From positions 1 through 17,431 of the forward strand of contig NZ_MUXU01000077.1 in NCBI RefSeq assembly GCF_002014985.1: DNA of 17,431 nt, written 5' to 3'. The stretch comes from Moraxella caviae (lineage in GTDB: Bacteria > Pseudomonadota > Gammaproteobacteria > Pseudomonadales > Moraxellaceae). Both the position numbers and the translations under genes were made by a program. Below, piece by piece: positions 1 to 7,638 of the stretch (position 1 is its first letter; each line of letters begins with the position of its first letter). The notes beneath the pieces are model-generated. The model saw nothing but the letters and a program-made list of their open reading frames with translations. It was not told the origin of the DNA and made no database searches.

Positions 1-67
1 TAATCTAGTACAGCCCCTAATTTATTCTAAATTTATTCCGACAACTTAAAACAATAACGGAACTTTC

Positions 68-583
68 ATGAAACTAATTTTTGTGCGCCACGGGCAAGCA
101 GGACCGTACTGCGCAGACGATGCAGGGCGTGATTTGACCGAATTTGGCGAAGCGCAAGCACGACAAACGGGCGAATATTTGGCAAATAATCATCAGATCG
201 ATTTAATCATCGCCAGCCCCTACAACCGCGCCAACCAAACGGCACGCCTGATTTTACAAGCCATCACGGATAAAAATGCCGAAAGCGAAAGCGCAGATAT
301 GCCAGCGTTTATTACCGTGAGCAGTATCACGCCTGATGACGATCCTACCATTGGGCTTGACGACATTGACTGCGCCATTCGTAACAAATTTGGCGATGAC
401 GCGAACGACAAAACCATCGCCGTGGTGTGCCATATGCCTATCGTGGCACGCATGACAGCAATCCTTGATGGCTTGCCGCCTGCGCCATTTGCCTTGGCGG
501 AATGCCGATGTTTTGATGCGCCTGTGATTGCGCCTGATTTGGGTGTGCAGCGTGCCGCTTTCGTGCCAGCGCAGCCAGAATAA
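68..583 (+). CDS. sixA: Phosphohistidine phosphatase SixA (histidine phosphatase superfamily)
   Basis: A 171-residue cytoplasmic protein of the branch-2 phosphoglycerate-mutase-like (histidine phosphatase) superfamily. It opens with the superfamily signature VRHGQAG, giving Arg7 and the phospho-accepting His8. It continues with LTEFGEAQA (residues 23-31) and SPYNRANQTA (50-59), which supplies the second active-site Arg54. The second catalytic histidine is in VVCHMPIV (His122). SixA of E. coli is about 160 residues and removes phosphate from phosphohistidine on proteins such as the ArcB HPt domain and NPr. The set of motifs and the length fit SixA better than the larger mutases. The substrate here is unknown, and no histidine kinase lies nearby. 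A GGAA run about 5 bases upstream could serve as a weak ribosome site. It is followed by the ffs gene on the same strand, which has its own promoter. Confidence 0.88.
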   Translation: MKLIFVRHGQAGPYCADDAGRDLTEFGEAQARQTGEYLANNHQIDLIIASPYNRANQTARLILQAITDKNAESESADMPAFITVSSITPDDDPTIGLDDIDCAIRNKFGDDANDKTIAVVCHMPIVARMTAILDGLPPAPFALAECRCFDAPVIAPDLGVQRAAFVPAQPE

Positions 584-592
584 GTAGGCGGA

Positions 593-665
593 TTTGACCG
601 ATGTGGTTTGAGCTGATGAGCTTAAGCTGATGACGCTTAAACCAACGAAATTTGAACCGATGTGG
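593..665 (+). repeat. Nested short direct repeats between sixA and ffs
   Basis: Two abutting units, AGCTGATGAGCTTA (611-624) and AGCTGATGACGCTTA (625-639), differ by one inserted base. They lie inside a wider pair, TTTGACCGATGTGG (593-606) and TTTGAACCGATGTGG (651-665). No coding role is seen and no function is known to me. Confidence 0.6.
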
Positions 666-718
666 CTTTTTGATGTGCTAACGATTTCGCTTGGCAAGCA
701 TAAAAATCCAAAAAACAC

Positions 719-746
719 TTGCAAAACACAAAATTATCGGTATAAT
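719..746 (+). promoter_or_regulatory. Sigma70-type promoter for the SRP RNA gene
   Basis: A perfect -10 hexamer TATAAT lies at 741-746. A -35-like TTGCAA lies at 719-724, with a 16-base spacer. The predicted start falls about 7 to 9 bases after the -10, matching the first base of the SRP RNA terminal stem at 755. A strong promoter directly before a stable RNA is expected. Confidence 0.8.
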
Positions 747-754
747 AGTGGCTT

Positions 755-862
<108 letters not shown>

Positions 863-900
863 TTTTGCCTAAAATTTGACCTTTTTGGCTTTGATGGCAC

Positions 901-930
901 TTGTCATCACACCAACCCATTGATTTTAAT
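901..930 (+). promoter_or_regulatory. Likely promoter of rpiA
   Basis: TTGTCA (901-906) and TTTAAT (925-930) each match the sigma70 consensus at five of six positions, with an 18-base spacer. Transcription would start near 937, about 45 bases before the ATG at 982. Such a start lies downstream of the alternative ATG at 901 and argues for the shorter protein. Confidence 0.5.
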
Positions 931-981
931 AGCTATTTTGATAGCAATTTGTACAGCAATTTGGCAAAACGAGACATTGCA

Positions 982-1641
982 ATGACAGATCCAAAACTTG
1001 CCCAAAAACAAGCGGCTGCGGCTGCGGCACTGCGTTATATTGAAGACGGTATGATTCTTGGTGTAGGCACTGGCAGCACGGTGAACTGCTTGATTCAGCT
1101 GCTCGATGGCGTGCGCCTAAAAGGGGCGGTGGCTTCATCGGACGTTACCGAAGCGCAGCTAAAAGCGTTAGGCATTGAGATTTTTGATTTGAATGCCGTG
1201 GGCGAACTGGATTTGTACATTGATGGCGCAGACGAAATCAATGCGGCAGGCGAGATGATTAAAGGCGGTGGCGGTGCGCTGACTCGTGAAAAAATCGTGG
1301 CGGCAGCGGCAAAACGCTTTATTTGCATGGTGGACGACAGCAAAACGGTTGAAAAGCTGGGCAAATTCCCTGTGGCGATTGAAGTGCTGCCGCAAGCACG
1401 CTCTTATGTGGCGCGTGAGCTTGTCAAACTGGGCGGCGATCCTGTGTACCGTGAAGGGTTTGTTACCGATTATGGCAATGTGATTTTGGATACTTATGAT
1501 TTGCCACTGGATAATGTCAGCGAGATGGAAAAAACGCTGAATAACATCGTTGGCGTGGTGGAAAACGGCATTTTTGCTGCCCAAAGCGCCAAAATCATGC
1601 TAAAAGCAAGCGCAAACGGCGTAGAAACCGTAACGTTTTAA
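982..1641 (+). CDS. rpiA: Ribose-5-phosphate isomerase A
   Basis: Interconverts ribose 5-phosphate and ribulose 5-phosphate in the non-oxidative pentose phosphate pathway; cytoplasmic. The protein is 219 residues, the same length as E. coli RpiA. It carries the phosphate-binding loop GVGTGST (residues 27-33), [12 protein letters not shown], the active-site stretch YIDGADEIN with Asp81 and Asp84, [11 protein letters not shown] with Lys94, and the catalytic Glu103. These positions match E. coli numbering exactly. The frame is open from an ATG at 901, but that would add 27 residues of sequence foreign to the family and lies at the candidate promoter. The ATG at 982 has GAGA about 7 bases upstream and starts [10 protein letters not shown], as the family does. 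It is followed by a strong terminator. Confidence 0.97.
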   Translation: MTDPKLAQKQAAAAAALRYIEDGMILGVGTGSTVNCLIQLLDGVRLKGAVASSDVTEAQLKALGIEIFDLNAVGELDLYIDGADEINAAGEMIKGGGGALTREKIVAAAAKRFICMVDDSKTVEKLGKFPVAIEVLPQARSYVARELVKLGGDPVYREGFVTDYGNVILDTYDLPLDNVSEMEKTLNNIVGVVENGIFAAQSAKIMLKASANGVETVTF

Positions 1642-1685
1642 GGTTTGATGTGGCGATTATCCGCTAAAACACACCTTTAAATACC

Positions 1686-1721
1686 AATAAACCTTAAGTC
1701 TTGGCTTGGGGTTTATTTTTT
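1686..1721 (+). terminator. Rho-independent terminator of rpiA
   Basis: A 13-bp stem, 1686-1698 with 1705-1717 (two G-T wobbles), has a six-base loop TCTTGG and runs into six T residues at 1716-1721. The opposite strand has no matching T run, so it should act on the + strand. Confidence 0.85.
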
Positions 1722-1753
1722 GGGTTTTGGATAGCGATTCGGTGCGGTAGCAG

Positions 1754-1840
1754 CAGGTTGGGCTTTGCAAAGCGAAAACCCAATAAATTCAAAAACCTAC
1801 TTTTAAAAACATTGGACTGCGCTTCGCTAACCCAGCCTGC
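1754..1840. repeat. Imperfect inverted repeat of the GTTGGGTT type
   Basis: The left arm (1754-1775) starts GCAGGTTGGGC. The right arm (1820-1840) contains CGCTTCGCTAACCCAG and ends in GCCTGC, matching the left arm in reverse complement with a few mismatches and one gap. Inside, GTTGGG (1757-1762) and AACCCA (1777-1782) make a second, smaller hairpin. It lies 24 bp past the stop of the minus-strand Nif3-family gene and could end that transcript, since no T-tailed hairpin was seen there. Related sequence occurs at 6188-6315. Confidence 0.6.
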
Positions 1841-1863
1841 ATTCGCAGCCTAACACTCCGCCA

Positions 1864-2631
1864 TCAAGCAGGATTATCAATATCCACAAATTCCACTTGC
1901 AATGATAATTCCTTTGCAATGTACTCACCAAGTCTTTGCACGCCGCCACGCTCAGTGGCGTGGTGTCCAGCGGCAAAATATTCCAAACCAAGCTCGCGTG
2001 CTGCGTGTGTGGTGCGCTCAGAAATTTCCCCAGAAATAAAGGCATCGCAGCCCATTTTGGCGGCTTGCTCAATCATGTCTTGTGCGCCGCCTGTGCAAAT
2101 GCCGATGGTTTTTAGCGTCTCACGGCCGCCAGCGATGTGCAAAGGCTTTCTGCCAAGCGCGCGCTCAATGATGGCGGCAAACTCTGCGGTCGGCAGGGCT
2201 TTTGGTAGGGTGGCGATGTTGCCCACAGGGAATTTTTCGTGCGGATACAGCGCGCCTGTGATGGTCAGCCCCAGCATATCGGCAAGGGCGGCATTATTGC
2301 CAAGCGTAGGGTGCGCGTCCAGCGGCAAATGATAAGCAATCAGCGAAATGCCGTGCGTCATCAGCGTACGAATGCGCTTGCCTTTCATGCCGGTCAAAGG
2401 CGCAGACTCGCCTTTCCAAAAATAGCCGTGATGCACCAAAAGACAGTCCGCACCCACCGAAACCGCATGGTCAATTAACGCCTGCGAAGCGGTAACGCCT
2501 GCGATGATGTGGCGAATGGGGCGGTCGGCATCCACTTGCAAACCATTTGGGCAGTAATCGGAAAATTGCTCAGCTTGTAGCAGCGTGTCGCAAAATTGGG
2601 TCAGTTCGGTTGGGCTGATGGTTTTGGTCAT
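1864..2631 (-). CDS. ybgI: Nif3/YbgI family dinuclear-metal protein (annotated as GTP cyclohydrolase 1 type 2 family)
   Basis: A 255-residue protein of the widespread Nif3-like family (NGG1-interacting factor 3; E. coli YbgI, about 247 residues). Members form a hexameric ring with a two-metal centre. Candidate ligands can be read directly: LLVHHGYFW (His67, His68), YHLPLDAH (His101, Asp105) and AGHHATERGG near the C-terminus (His223, Glu227). ISGEISERT and CPNGLQV are further family signatures. Biochemical function is unsettled. Some members are listed as GTP cyclohydrolases, others are linked to DNA damage or metal handling, so the reaction should not be assumed. No clear Shine-Dalgarno sequence precedes the ATG. 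It is transcribed away from the DegS-type protease gene. Confidence 0.93.
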   Translation of the reverse strand: MTKTISPTELTQFCDTLLQAEQFSDYCPNGLQVDADRPIRHIIAGVTASQALIDHAVSVGADCLLVHHGYFWKGESAPLTGMKGKRIRTLMTHGISLIAYHLPLDAHPTLGNNAALADMLGLTITGALYPHEKFPVGNIATLPKALPTAEFAAIIERALGRKPLHIAGGRETLKTIGICTGGAQDMIEQAAKMGCDAFISGEISERTTHAARELGLEYFAAGHHATERGGVQRLGEYIAKELSLQVEFVDIDNPA

Positions 2632-3103
2632 GGCAGTTGTGATTTAAAAGTTGGAAAAGTTGGATAAATGAAAAAAACGAAAAACTGATGGCGATTGTAC
2701 CTTGTTTGCCGTGATTGTGCAAATGTTGCTTGGCGGTTGGTTTGTGATGGATAAATGCGGCTGGTAAATCCCATCAATAAAAACTTATCAGAAAATCTTT
2801 AAAAACTTATCAGAAATCCACTAAAAACTTGGGCAATAATCACCAGCAAGCGCAAACTTTGGCGTAAAATTTTTAACAATTTCATAACACGCCCCACACC
2901 TTGCCTGCTTGAAATTTGCCAAAAATACTCCATTGTGAAAAGTACATTTTATCATTTGGTTCTCGTGGCGTTTGCGTGCTTTTGGTAAATTTTGGTAACT
3001 GCTGACAATGTTGGCAACCATTGATATTGACAAGCGTTGGCAGACGATGAGCAAAGCAAACGACAACGAATAATCGCAAATAATTACAAACTTGGATTAC
3101 AAC
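2632..3103. other. 472-bp divergent spacer between the Nif3-family gene and the DegS-type gene
   Basis: Regulatory sequence for two divergent genes. It holds a 9-bp tandem pair AAAAGTTGG (2646-2663) and the 22-bp phased array described separately. A consensus -35 TTGACA lies at 3027-3032 but has no convincing -10 at the right distance. Frames on the minus strand (for example a possible 44-codon ORF at 2821-2955) lack support. I could not place promoters with confidence. Confidence 0.6.
2779..2830. repeat. Phased 22-bp direct repeat array
   Basis: AAAAACTT recurs at 2779, 2801 and 2823, exactly 22 bp apart. The first two units share AAAAACTTATCAGAAA, while the third keeps only the first eight bases. 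Twenty-two base pairs is about two helical turns, so the copies face the same side of the DNA. The array lies between two divergent genes. Confidence 0.75.
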
Positions 3104-4453
3104 ATGAATACTAAGTTTTCTAAAAATTTCAAATCTGCGCCAAAAACCCAGCGTGGCATCAGCGCATGGACGATTTTTCCATGGCTGATTGCTGGCGTGC
3201 TGGCGGTGGCGCTGTGGTGGCTGTTCACCCAAATGCAAGCCATGCAAGCTGCAGGGCAAAACGAAGCCGCCATCACCGAAACACCCAGCGAGCAAGTCTG
3301 GCAGCCAGCGATTGCCGAACCCAGCGCGCCTGCGGTCAGCTCTTATCATGACGCAGTCAGCACGGCAGCACGCTCTGTGGTGAACATTTACACCACACAA
3401 ACGGTGCAAAATCCTTATGCTAATGACCCTGTGCTGCGCCAGTTTTTTGAGTATTATGGTCAGCAAATCCCTGAGCAAGAGCAGGGCGCATCCAGTCTTG
3501 GCTCTGGCGTGGTGGTGTCAAAAGACGGTTATATCGTTACCAATGCGCACGTCATTGACAAAGCGGACGAAATCATCGTGGCACTCAATGACGGCAGACG
3601 CGCACACGCCACCGTGATTGGCAAAGACACCGAAACCGACCTTGCGGTGATTAAGGTGGAGATGGAAAATTTGGTGCCTTTGGCGTTTCGTAAATCGCCA
3701 ATCCGCGTGGGCGATGTGGCACTTGCCATTGGCAATCCTTTTGGCGTGGGGCAAACCGTTACCCAAGGCATCATCTCCGCCACAGGCAGAACAGGGCTTG
3801 GCGTAACGACTTTTGAAGATTTCATTCAAACGGATGCCGCCATCAATCCCGGCAACTCTGGCGGTGCGCTGGTGGACGCAAACGGTGCGCTGATTGGCAT
3901 TAATACGGTGATTTATTCACGCTCTGGCGGCTCGATGGGCATTGGTTTTGCCATTCCAACCAGCATCGTTGAGCAGGTGATGAATTCCATCATCGCCACA
4001 GGCAAGGTAAGCCGCGGCTGGCTTGGCGTGCAGATTGAAAATGCTGCGCACAATCCTGCCAATTTATCCAACAAAACAGGCGTAACCATCGCTGCTGTCA
4101 TGTCAAACGGCCCAGCGGCGCAGGCAGGCTTGCAAGCAGGCGACGTGGTAACTGCGCTAGACGGCACCGCCACCAATGACGCAGCGACTTTCATGTCTAT
4201 CATTGGACGTAAAGCACCAAACAGCAGCGTGCGTGCGGACGTGGTGCGTGATGGCGAAACTTTGCAGCTGGATGTGGTGCTGGGCGAGCGTCCAAGTGCT
4301 AACGCCAATGCCAATGCACAATCTCGTCAAGGCAGCCAAAACACCAATCCAAACGCCAGCCCAAATCCCCATATAAATCCGCACGATGAAACGCAGCTAA
4401 ACTATTTGTTAGAACAACTTGAGCAGCTGCACCGTATGTATCGTGAGCGATAA
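3104..4453 (+). CDS. degS: Membrane-anchored trypsin-like serine protease with one PDZ domain (DegS/AlgW-type HtrA)
   Basis: A 449-residue HtrA-family protease. An uncleaved N-terminal anchor (about residues 19-41, WTIFPWLIAGVLAVALWWLF) puts the enzyme in the periplasm. The S1C catalytic triad is His148 (VTNAHVI), Asp179 (TETDLAVI) and Ser252 (NPGNSGGA). A single PDZ domain follows (about 302-396). One PDZ plus a membrane anchor is the layout of DegS/AlgW, which sense misfolded porin C-termini and cut the anti-sigma factor of the sigmaE pathway. DegP and DegQ have two PDZ domains and a cleaved signal. DegS of E. coli has about 355 residues; here a tail of about 50 residues follows the PDZ, with an ANANANA run, an N/P/Q-rich linker and a Leu/Glu-rich end. 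No rpoE, rseA or rseB homologue is nearby. The frame extends to a TTG at 3092; the ATG at 3104 is preferred. Confidence 0.9.
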   Translation: MNTKFSKNFKSAPKTQRGISAWTIFPWLIAGVLAVALWWLFTQMQAMQAAGQNEAAITETPSEQVWQPAIAEPSAPAVSSYHDAVSTAARSVVNIYTTQTVQNPYANDPVLRQFFEYYGQQIPEQEQGASSLGSGVVVSKDGYIVTNAHVIDKADEIIVALNDGRRAHATVIGKDTETDLAVIKVEMENLVPLAFRKSPIRVGDVALAIGNPFGVGQTVTQGIISATGRTGLGVTTFEDFIQTDAAINPGNSGGALVDANGALIGINTVIYSRSGGSMGIGFAIPTSIVEQVMNSIIATGKVSRGWLGVQIENAAHNPANLSNKTGVTIAAVMSNGPAAQAGLQAGDVVTALDGTATNDAATFMSIIGRKAPNSSVRADVVRDGETLQLDVVLGERPSANANANAQSRQGSQNTNPNASPNPHINPHDETQLNYLLEQLEQLHRMYRER

Positions 4454-4529
4454 AATCTTGAGCAGCAAGGGCGTAAATTTAAGCGATTATCTTTTGCAAT
4501 AATCATCTTTTCAAAGAATTGCTTGCACA

Positions 4530-4564
4530 AAAAAACGACAAAGCGTGATACTTTGTCGTTTTTT
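4530..4564. terminator. Bidirectional intrinsic terminator between convergent genes
   Basis: A perfect 14-bp stem, 4530-4543 with 4551-4564, encloses a seven-base loop CGTGATA. The core arm is CGACAAAG. It is flanked by an A run (4529-4535) and a T run (4559-4564), so each strand reads a hairpin followed by T residues. It should stop both the DegS-type gene (+) and the Nramp-type gene (-). Confidence 0.9.
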
Positions 4565-4620
4565 ATGTTTAAGTTTTTGATGTTTTATTTGCCAACGGGC
4601 TTTTAATTTGGCTGAACGGT

Positions 4621-5877
4621 TTAGCCAATCATGCCAAAAAATTGCAACAAAAACAGCACGGTAAAGCCCGTCAAAAAGGCGATACCACAAATGGCGTACA
4701 CTTTCATAAACGGTGTCAGTGCGCCACGGCTTTTTACCAAAGAATAGTTCAAATAAGCGAAAATCGGCGCAGTAACAAAGGCGCTAATCATCGCAAATTT
4801 AAGCAGTGTTGCCATTTGCCCAAGGAAAAAGGCAATCAAAATATAGCCGCCGATGATGGTAAAAGTCGTCCACGGCATGACAAAACGCTCGGCTTGCTCG
4901 GTGGTTTGTGTTTTAATCAGCGACAAACTCTCTGCATTGGTGCGCCCATAACCGTCTGCGCAGGTGATGACCGTGCCAAACATACACAAAAAGGCAATCA
5001 CCAGCACCAAAGGACGCGCCCAATCACCGATGGTGTTGGTGTACATATCAATCAGCTGCCCAACATACGCACCGCCTTGCATGGCAATCTCTTGACCGCT
5101 GCCATATTGCACAAACACGCCAAGCGCCAAGAAAAACAGCGCCAAAATCGCCGAAGTCAGATAGCCCACGTTAAAATCCACCATGCCTTGAAAACGGCTG
5201 GTGTGATCGGTGCGAATTTTCTTAGAAGTCCACACAGACGTGATTGCCGAAAATTCCAAAGGCGCAGGCATCCAGCCCATCAAAGCGATGATAAAGCCCA
5301 GTGCTGCCAAATTCCAAGGCGACGCTTCAATAAAATCAGGCGCAGCCACCGCAGGCTTACCTGCCGCCACAAACACCGCAGCGATGGTGGCAACCGTTAA
5401 ACTTGCAATAATCCACTTGGTGATGCCGTCCAGCGCCTTATAATGCCCCGCAATCAAAATCAGCCATGCCGCTGCCATCACGATTGCCGATAATGTCAGC
5501 GTGCTAAGCTCAAAGGGCAGCATATAGCCCAAAATCACCGCACACAAAAGCGCCACCGCACCTGTGCTGATGATGCCTGTAACGATACACAGCACAAAAA
5601 ACACCCACAAATACGCACGCGATTTTTCGGCATAACCTGCCACTAGGCTGTTGCCTGTGCTATAAGCGTACTCGGTGGCGAAGCGATAAAATGGATATTT
5701 GAACAAGTTCGCCAGCACAATCATGATGGCAAGCTGCCAGCCGTACAATGCGCCTGCTTGCGTCGATGAAATCAAATGCGAACCGCCAATGGCCGCTGAC
5801 GCCATCAAAAGCCCCGGCCCAAAAGACTTCCAGCTTAATTTGCGTGCGTCATCAGCATGAATTTGAGAATTTGTCAT
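4621..5877 (-). CDS. Nramp-family (SLC11 fold) transporter without the canonical metal-binding motifs
   Basis: A 418-residue polytopic inner-membrane protein with about 11 hydrophobic segments. The start KSFGPGLLMASAAIGGSH, followed by the STQAG stretch near residue 38, aligns with Nramp transmembrane segment 1. GFIIALMGWMPAPLEFSA (194-211) aligns with segment 6. Classical Nramp/MntH metal transporters use DPGN in segment 1 and MPH in segment 6 to hold Mn2+ or Fe2+. Here the first is GGSH (31-34), and the second keeps MP but has Ala for His (203-205). It therefore belongs to an Nramp-related branch whose cargo need not be a transition metal. The substrate cannot be named. GAGAA lies about 6 bases before the ATG as a likely ribosome site. 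It is convergent with the DegS-type gene and is probably transcribed alone. Confidence 0.88.
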   Translation of the reverse strand: MTNSQIHADDARKLSWKSFGPGLLMASAAIGGSHLISSTQAGALYGWQLAIMIVLANLFKYPFYRFATEYAYSTGNSLVAGYAEKSRAYLWVFFVLCIVTGIISTGAVALLCAVILGYMLPFELSTLTLSAIVMAAAWLILIAGHYKALDGITKWIIASLTVATIAAVFVAAGKPAVAAPDFIEASPWNLAALGFIIALMGWMPAPLEFSAITSVWTSKKIRTDHTSRFQGMVDFNVGYLTSAILALFFLALGVFVQYGSGQEIAMQGGAYVGQLIDMYTNTIGDWARPLVLVIAFLCMFGTVITCADGYGRTNAESLSLIKTQTTEQAERFVMPWTTFTIIGGYILIAFFLGQMATLLKFAMISAFVTAPIFAYLNYSLVKSRGALTPFMKVYAICGIAFLTGFTVLFLLQFFGMIG

Positions 5878-6106
5878 AACGTTCTCGGTAAAAAATGCCT
5901 TATCATAAAATTACAAACCACAAGAAAATCTTTTTAAAATCAAATAATTGTCAGGATTTTAATGCTGTCAAAAACCTAAGATTTTCCCATAGTAACAAAA
6001 CTGCAACAGAATATCACAATTTTGCACATAATTGCACGCGGTTTTGCCCATAAAAATGATAGATAAATTTTGGGTAAATAATAACTTTTGGTTTGGGTTT
6101 GGTTGG

Positions 6107-6196
6107 AAAGCGGTTGAATGAGTCAAATTAACGGACGATTTGCGAGTTGAATAAAAAGCGGTTAAATTTGAATGAAAGGGTGATTTGTAAGTTGGG
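6107..6196. repeat. Degenerate tandem duplication of about 45 bp
   Basis: Copy 1 begins AAAGCGGTTGAAT at 6107 and copy 2 begins AAAGCGGTTAAAT at 6155. Towards the end, GATTTGCGAGTTG (6137-6149) corresponds to GATTTGTAAGTTG (6182-6194). The offset falls from 48 to 45, so copy 2 has lost about three bases. The end of copy 2 overlaps the palindromic element that begins at 6188. Confidence 0.55.
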
Positions 6197-6315
6197 TTAG
6201 CGGTGCGATAAACTAAACCTAAAACGTTGGGTTTTTACTTTGCTCAACCCAACTTATTTATCCGAAAAATACAAAAATGCAAGCTAAGTTGGCGAAAGCA
6301 TAACCCAGCATTTTT
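6188..6315. repeat. Cluster of GTTGGGTT-type palindromic elements
   Basis: TAAGTTGGGTT (6188-6198) pairs perfectly with AACCCAACTTA (6245-6255). A second GTTGGGTT at 6226-6233 can pair instead with the same AACCCAAC (6245-6252), giving two exclusive hairpins. A further degenerate copy, GTTGGCGAAAGCATAACCCA (about 6288-6307), is enclosed by AAAAATGC (6273-6280) and GCATTTTT (6308-6315). Related to 1754-1840. Such elements look like small non-coding dispersed repeats. Confidence 0.65.
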
Positions 6316-6327
6316 CATACTTCATAA

Positions 6328-6360
6328 CAAAATAGCACGACCATTTGCCGTGCTATTTTG
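6328..6360 (-). terminator. Intrinsic terminator of sat
   Basis: A perfect 12-bp stem, 6328-6339 with 6349-6360 (core AATAGCACG), has a nine-base loop. On the minus strand it ends in a short T4 tract followed by an A+T-rich tail. It lies about 25 bp past the sat stop codon. Confidence 0.7.
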
Positions 6361-6384
6361 GATTTAAATTATAACGTCAAACAA

Positions 6385-7638
6385 TCAGCTTTCAGAAGCA
6401 TAATATTTGCGCAAAATTTGCAGCACTTCAGGGCGGCTGAACGTATTTGGTACGTCATCGCCATTGGCAAGCGCATTTCGTAGTGCCGTGCCGCTGATTT
6501 TGACGTGCGATTTGGCATCGTGCGGGCAGGTTTTGGCGCTTGCCATGCCTGCGCATTCATGACAATAAAACGTCCAGTCAATTTTTAAAGGCTTGGTAAT
6601 CAGTGCATCTTTATCCAGCGTGTCAAAGATTTTTTGGGCATCAAATGCGCCATAATAATCGCCCACACCAGCATGGTCGCGCCCCACAATCAAATGGCTG
6701 CAGCCGTAATTTTGGCGGAACAAAGCGTGCAGCAACGCTTCTTTTGGGCCAGCGTAGCGCATATCCAGCGGATAGCCTGCTTGGATTACCGTGTCTTTTT
6801 TGAAATACTTATCAATCAGCGTGGCGATGGCTTCTTGGCGCACGTCAGCAGGAATGTCGCCTTTTTTAAGTTTGCCAAGCAGTGAATGCACCATCACGCC
6901 ATCGCAAATTTCAATGGCAATTTTTGCCAAATATTCGTGCGAGCGGTGCATGGGATTGCGTGTTTGAAAAGCAGCAACGGTGCGCCAGTTTTTAGCCTGA
7001 AACAGCGCACGAGTTTGCGCAGGCGTTTTATAAATTTCAGGATACTGCGCCACAAATTCGCCTTGTGAGAATACTTGCACCTTGCCGCCCAAATACACAT
7101 CGCCACTTGCCAAAACTTGCGCCACGCCCACATGATTTGGGTCAGTTGTGCCAAAAGTGGACGTACATTCTTTGACTTTATCAGGCGTGTAAATGCTGGC
7201 AATGCTCAGCACGCCCATCAGCTCACCGCCATCATCATCGCTGGCGTATAAAGCCACGTCGTCGCCAATGTTCAGTGTTTTTGCGGTGGCTGCGTCCGTA
7301 GATAAGGTGATGGGAATTGGGAAAAATACGCCTTGATAATCGCCGTCTACGCCGCCAGCGTCAAGCGTCATGCGCTCCACCACGCCCAAATAATCCGCTT
7401 CGCCCATAAAGCCGTCCAGCGGCGTAAAACCGCCAATGCCCAGCATGATAAGATCGCCACGCTCACGGCTGGACAGGGTGAGTTTTGGCAAGGTTTGCGC
7501 TTTTTTGATGGCGGTTTGCAGCGCATCACCCACCAAGGCAAGCGGTTTTAGGGTGCTGCTGCCGTGTGGTGGTACAAGATTGCTGTAGATGTCTTTGTCG
7601 GTAAAGACGTTGGCGTTGGTTTGTGCTAATGTACTCAT
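6385..7638 (-). CDS. sat: Sulfate adenylyltransferase (ATP sulfurylase), homo-oligomeric Sat type
   Basis: Makes adenosine 5'-phosphosulfate and pyrophosphate from ATP and sulfate, the entry step of sulfate activation. This 417-residue protein is the single-chain Sat/Met3 type, not the CysD/CysN heterodimer of enterobacteria. It shows the nucleotide-binding signature [13 protein letters not shown] (residues 225-237; QTRNP, then His231 and His234), GRDHAG (319-324) and the ISGTALR end motif (381-387). YCHECAG with CPH (Cys359, Cys362, Cys371, His373) looks like the zinc site known from some bacterial ATP sulfurylases. There is no C-terminal APS-kinase domain. The divergent neighbour is metZ, which consumes the sulfide produced later in the pathway. 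The reductases are not in this window. A weak GCGAG ribosome site precedes the ATG. Confidence 0.95.
   Translation of the reverse strand: MSTLAQTNANVFTDKDIYSNLVPPHGSSTLKPLALVGDALQTAIKKAQTLPKLTLSSRERGDLIMLGIGGFTPLDGFMGEADYLGVVERMTLDAGGVDGDYQGVFFPIPITLSTDAATAKTLNIGDDVALYASDDDGGELMGVLSIASIYTPDKVKECTSTFGTTDPNHVGVAQVLASGDVYLGGKVQVFSQGEFVAQYPEIYKTPAQTRALFQAKNWRTVAAFQTRNPMHRSHEYLAKIAIEICDGVMVHSLLGKLKKGDIPADVRQEAIATLIDKYFKKDTVIQAGYPLDMRYAGPKEALLHALFRQNYGCSHLIVGRDHAGVGDYYGAFDAQKIFDTLDKDALITKPLKIDWTFYCHECAGMASAKTCPHDAKSHVKISGTALRNALANGDDVPNTFSRPEVLQILRKYYASES

Larger units (their letters stand above)
5878..6384. other. 507-bp repeat-rich spacer between the nramp-type gene and sat
   Basis: Holds the promoter region of the minus-strand transporter (a TATGAT -10-like hexamer at 5902-5907 on that strand, with no good -35). 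It also holds a degenerate tandem duplication (6107-6196), two or three GTTGGGTT-type elements (6188-6315) and the terminator of sat (6328-6360). No open frame in it looks like a gene. Confidence 0.6.

Noticed and set aside
254..724. 156-codon minus-strand frame across sixA
   Set aside because: It is the antisense shadow of sixA, whose + strand frame has all catalytic motifs. The protein read from it has no recognisable pattern.
901..981. Upstream ATG extending RpiA by 27 residues
   Set aside because: The added residues do not belong to the family, the codon sits on the likely -35 element, and the ATG at 982 gives the exact family length.
2821..2955. Minus-strand 44-codon frame with a CGAC-type cysteine pair (start CAT at 2953-2955)
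   Set aside because: Tempting as a small cysteine-rich protein, but the ribosome site is weak, its composition resembles the spacer, and it ends inside the repeat array. It is recorded in case a homologue turns up.
4642..5400. 252-codon + strand frame inside the transporter gene
   Set aside because: Antisense shadow. Its product is an improbable His/Arg/Gln-rich sequence, while the minus strand gives a coherent Nramp fold.
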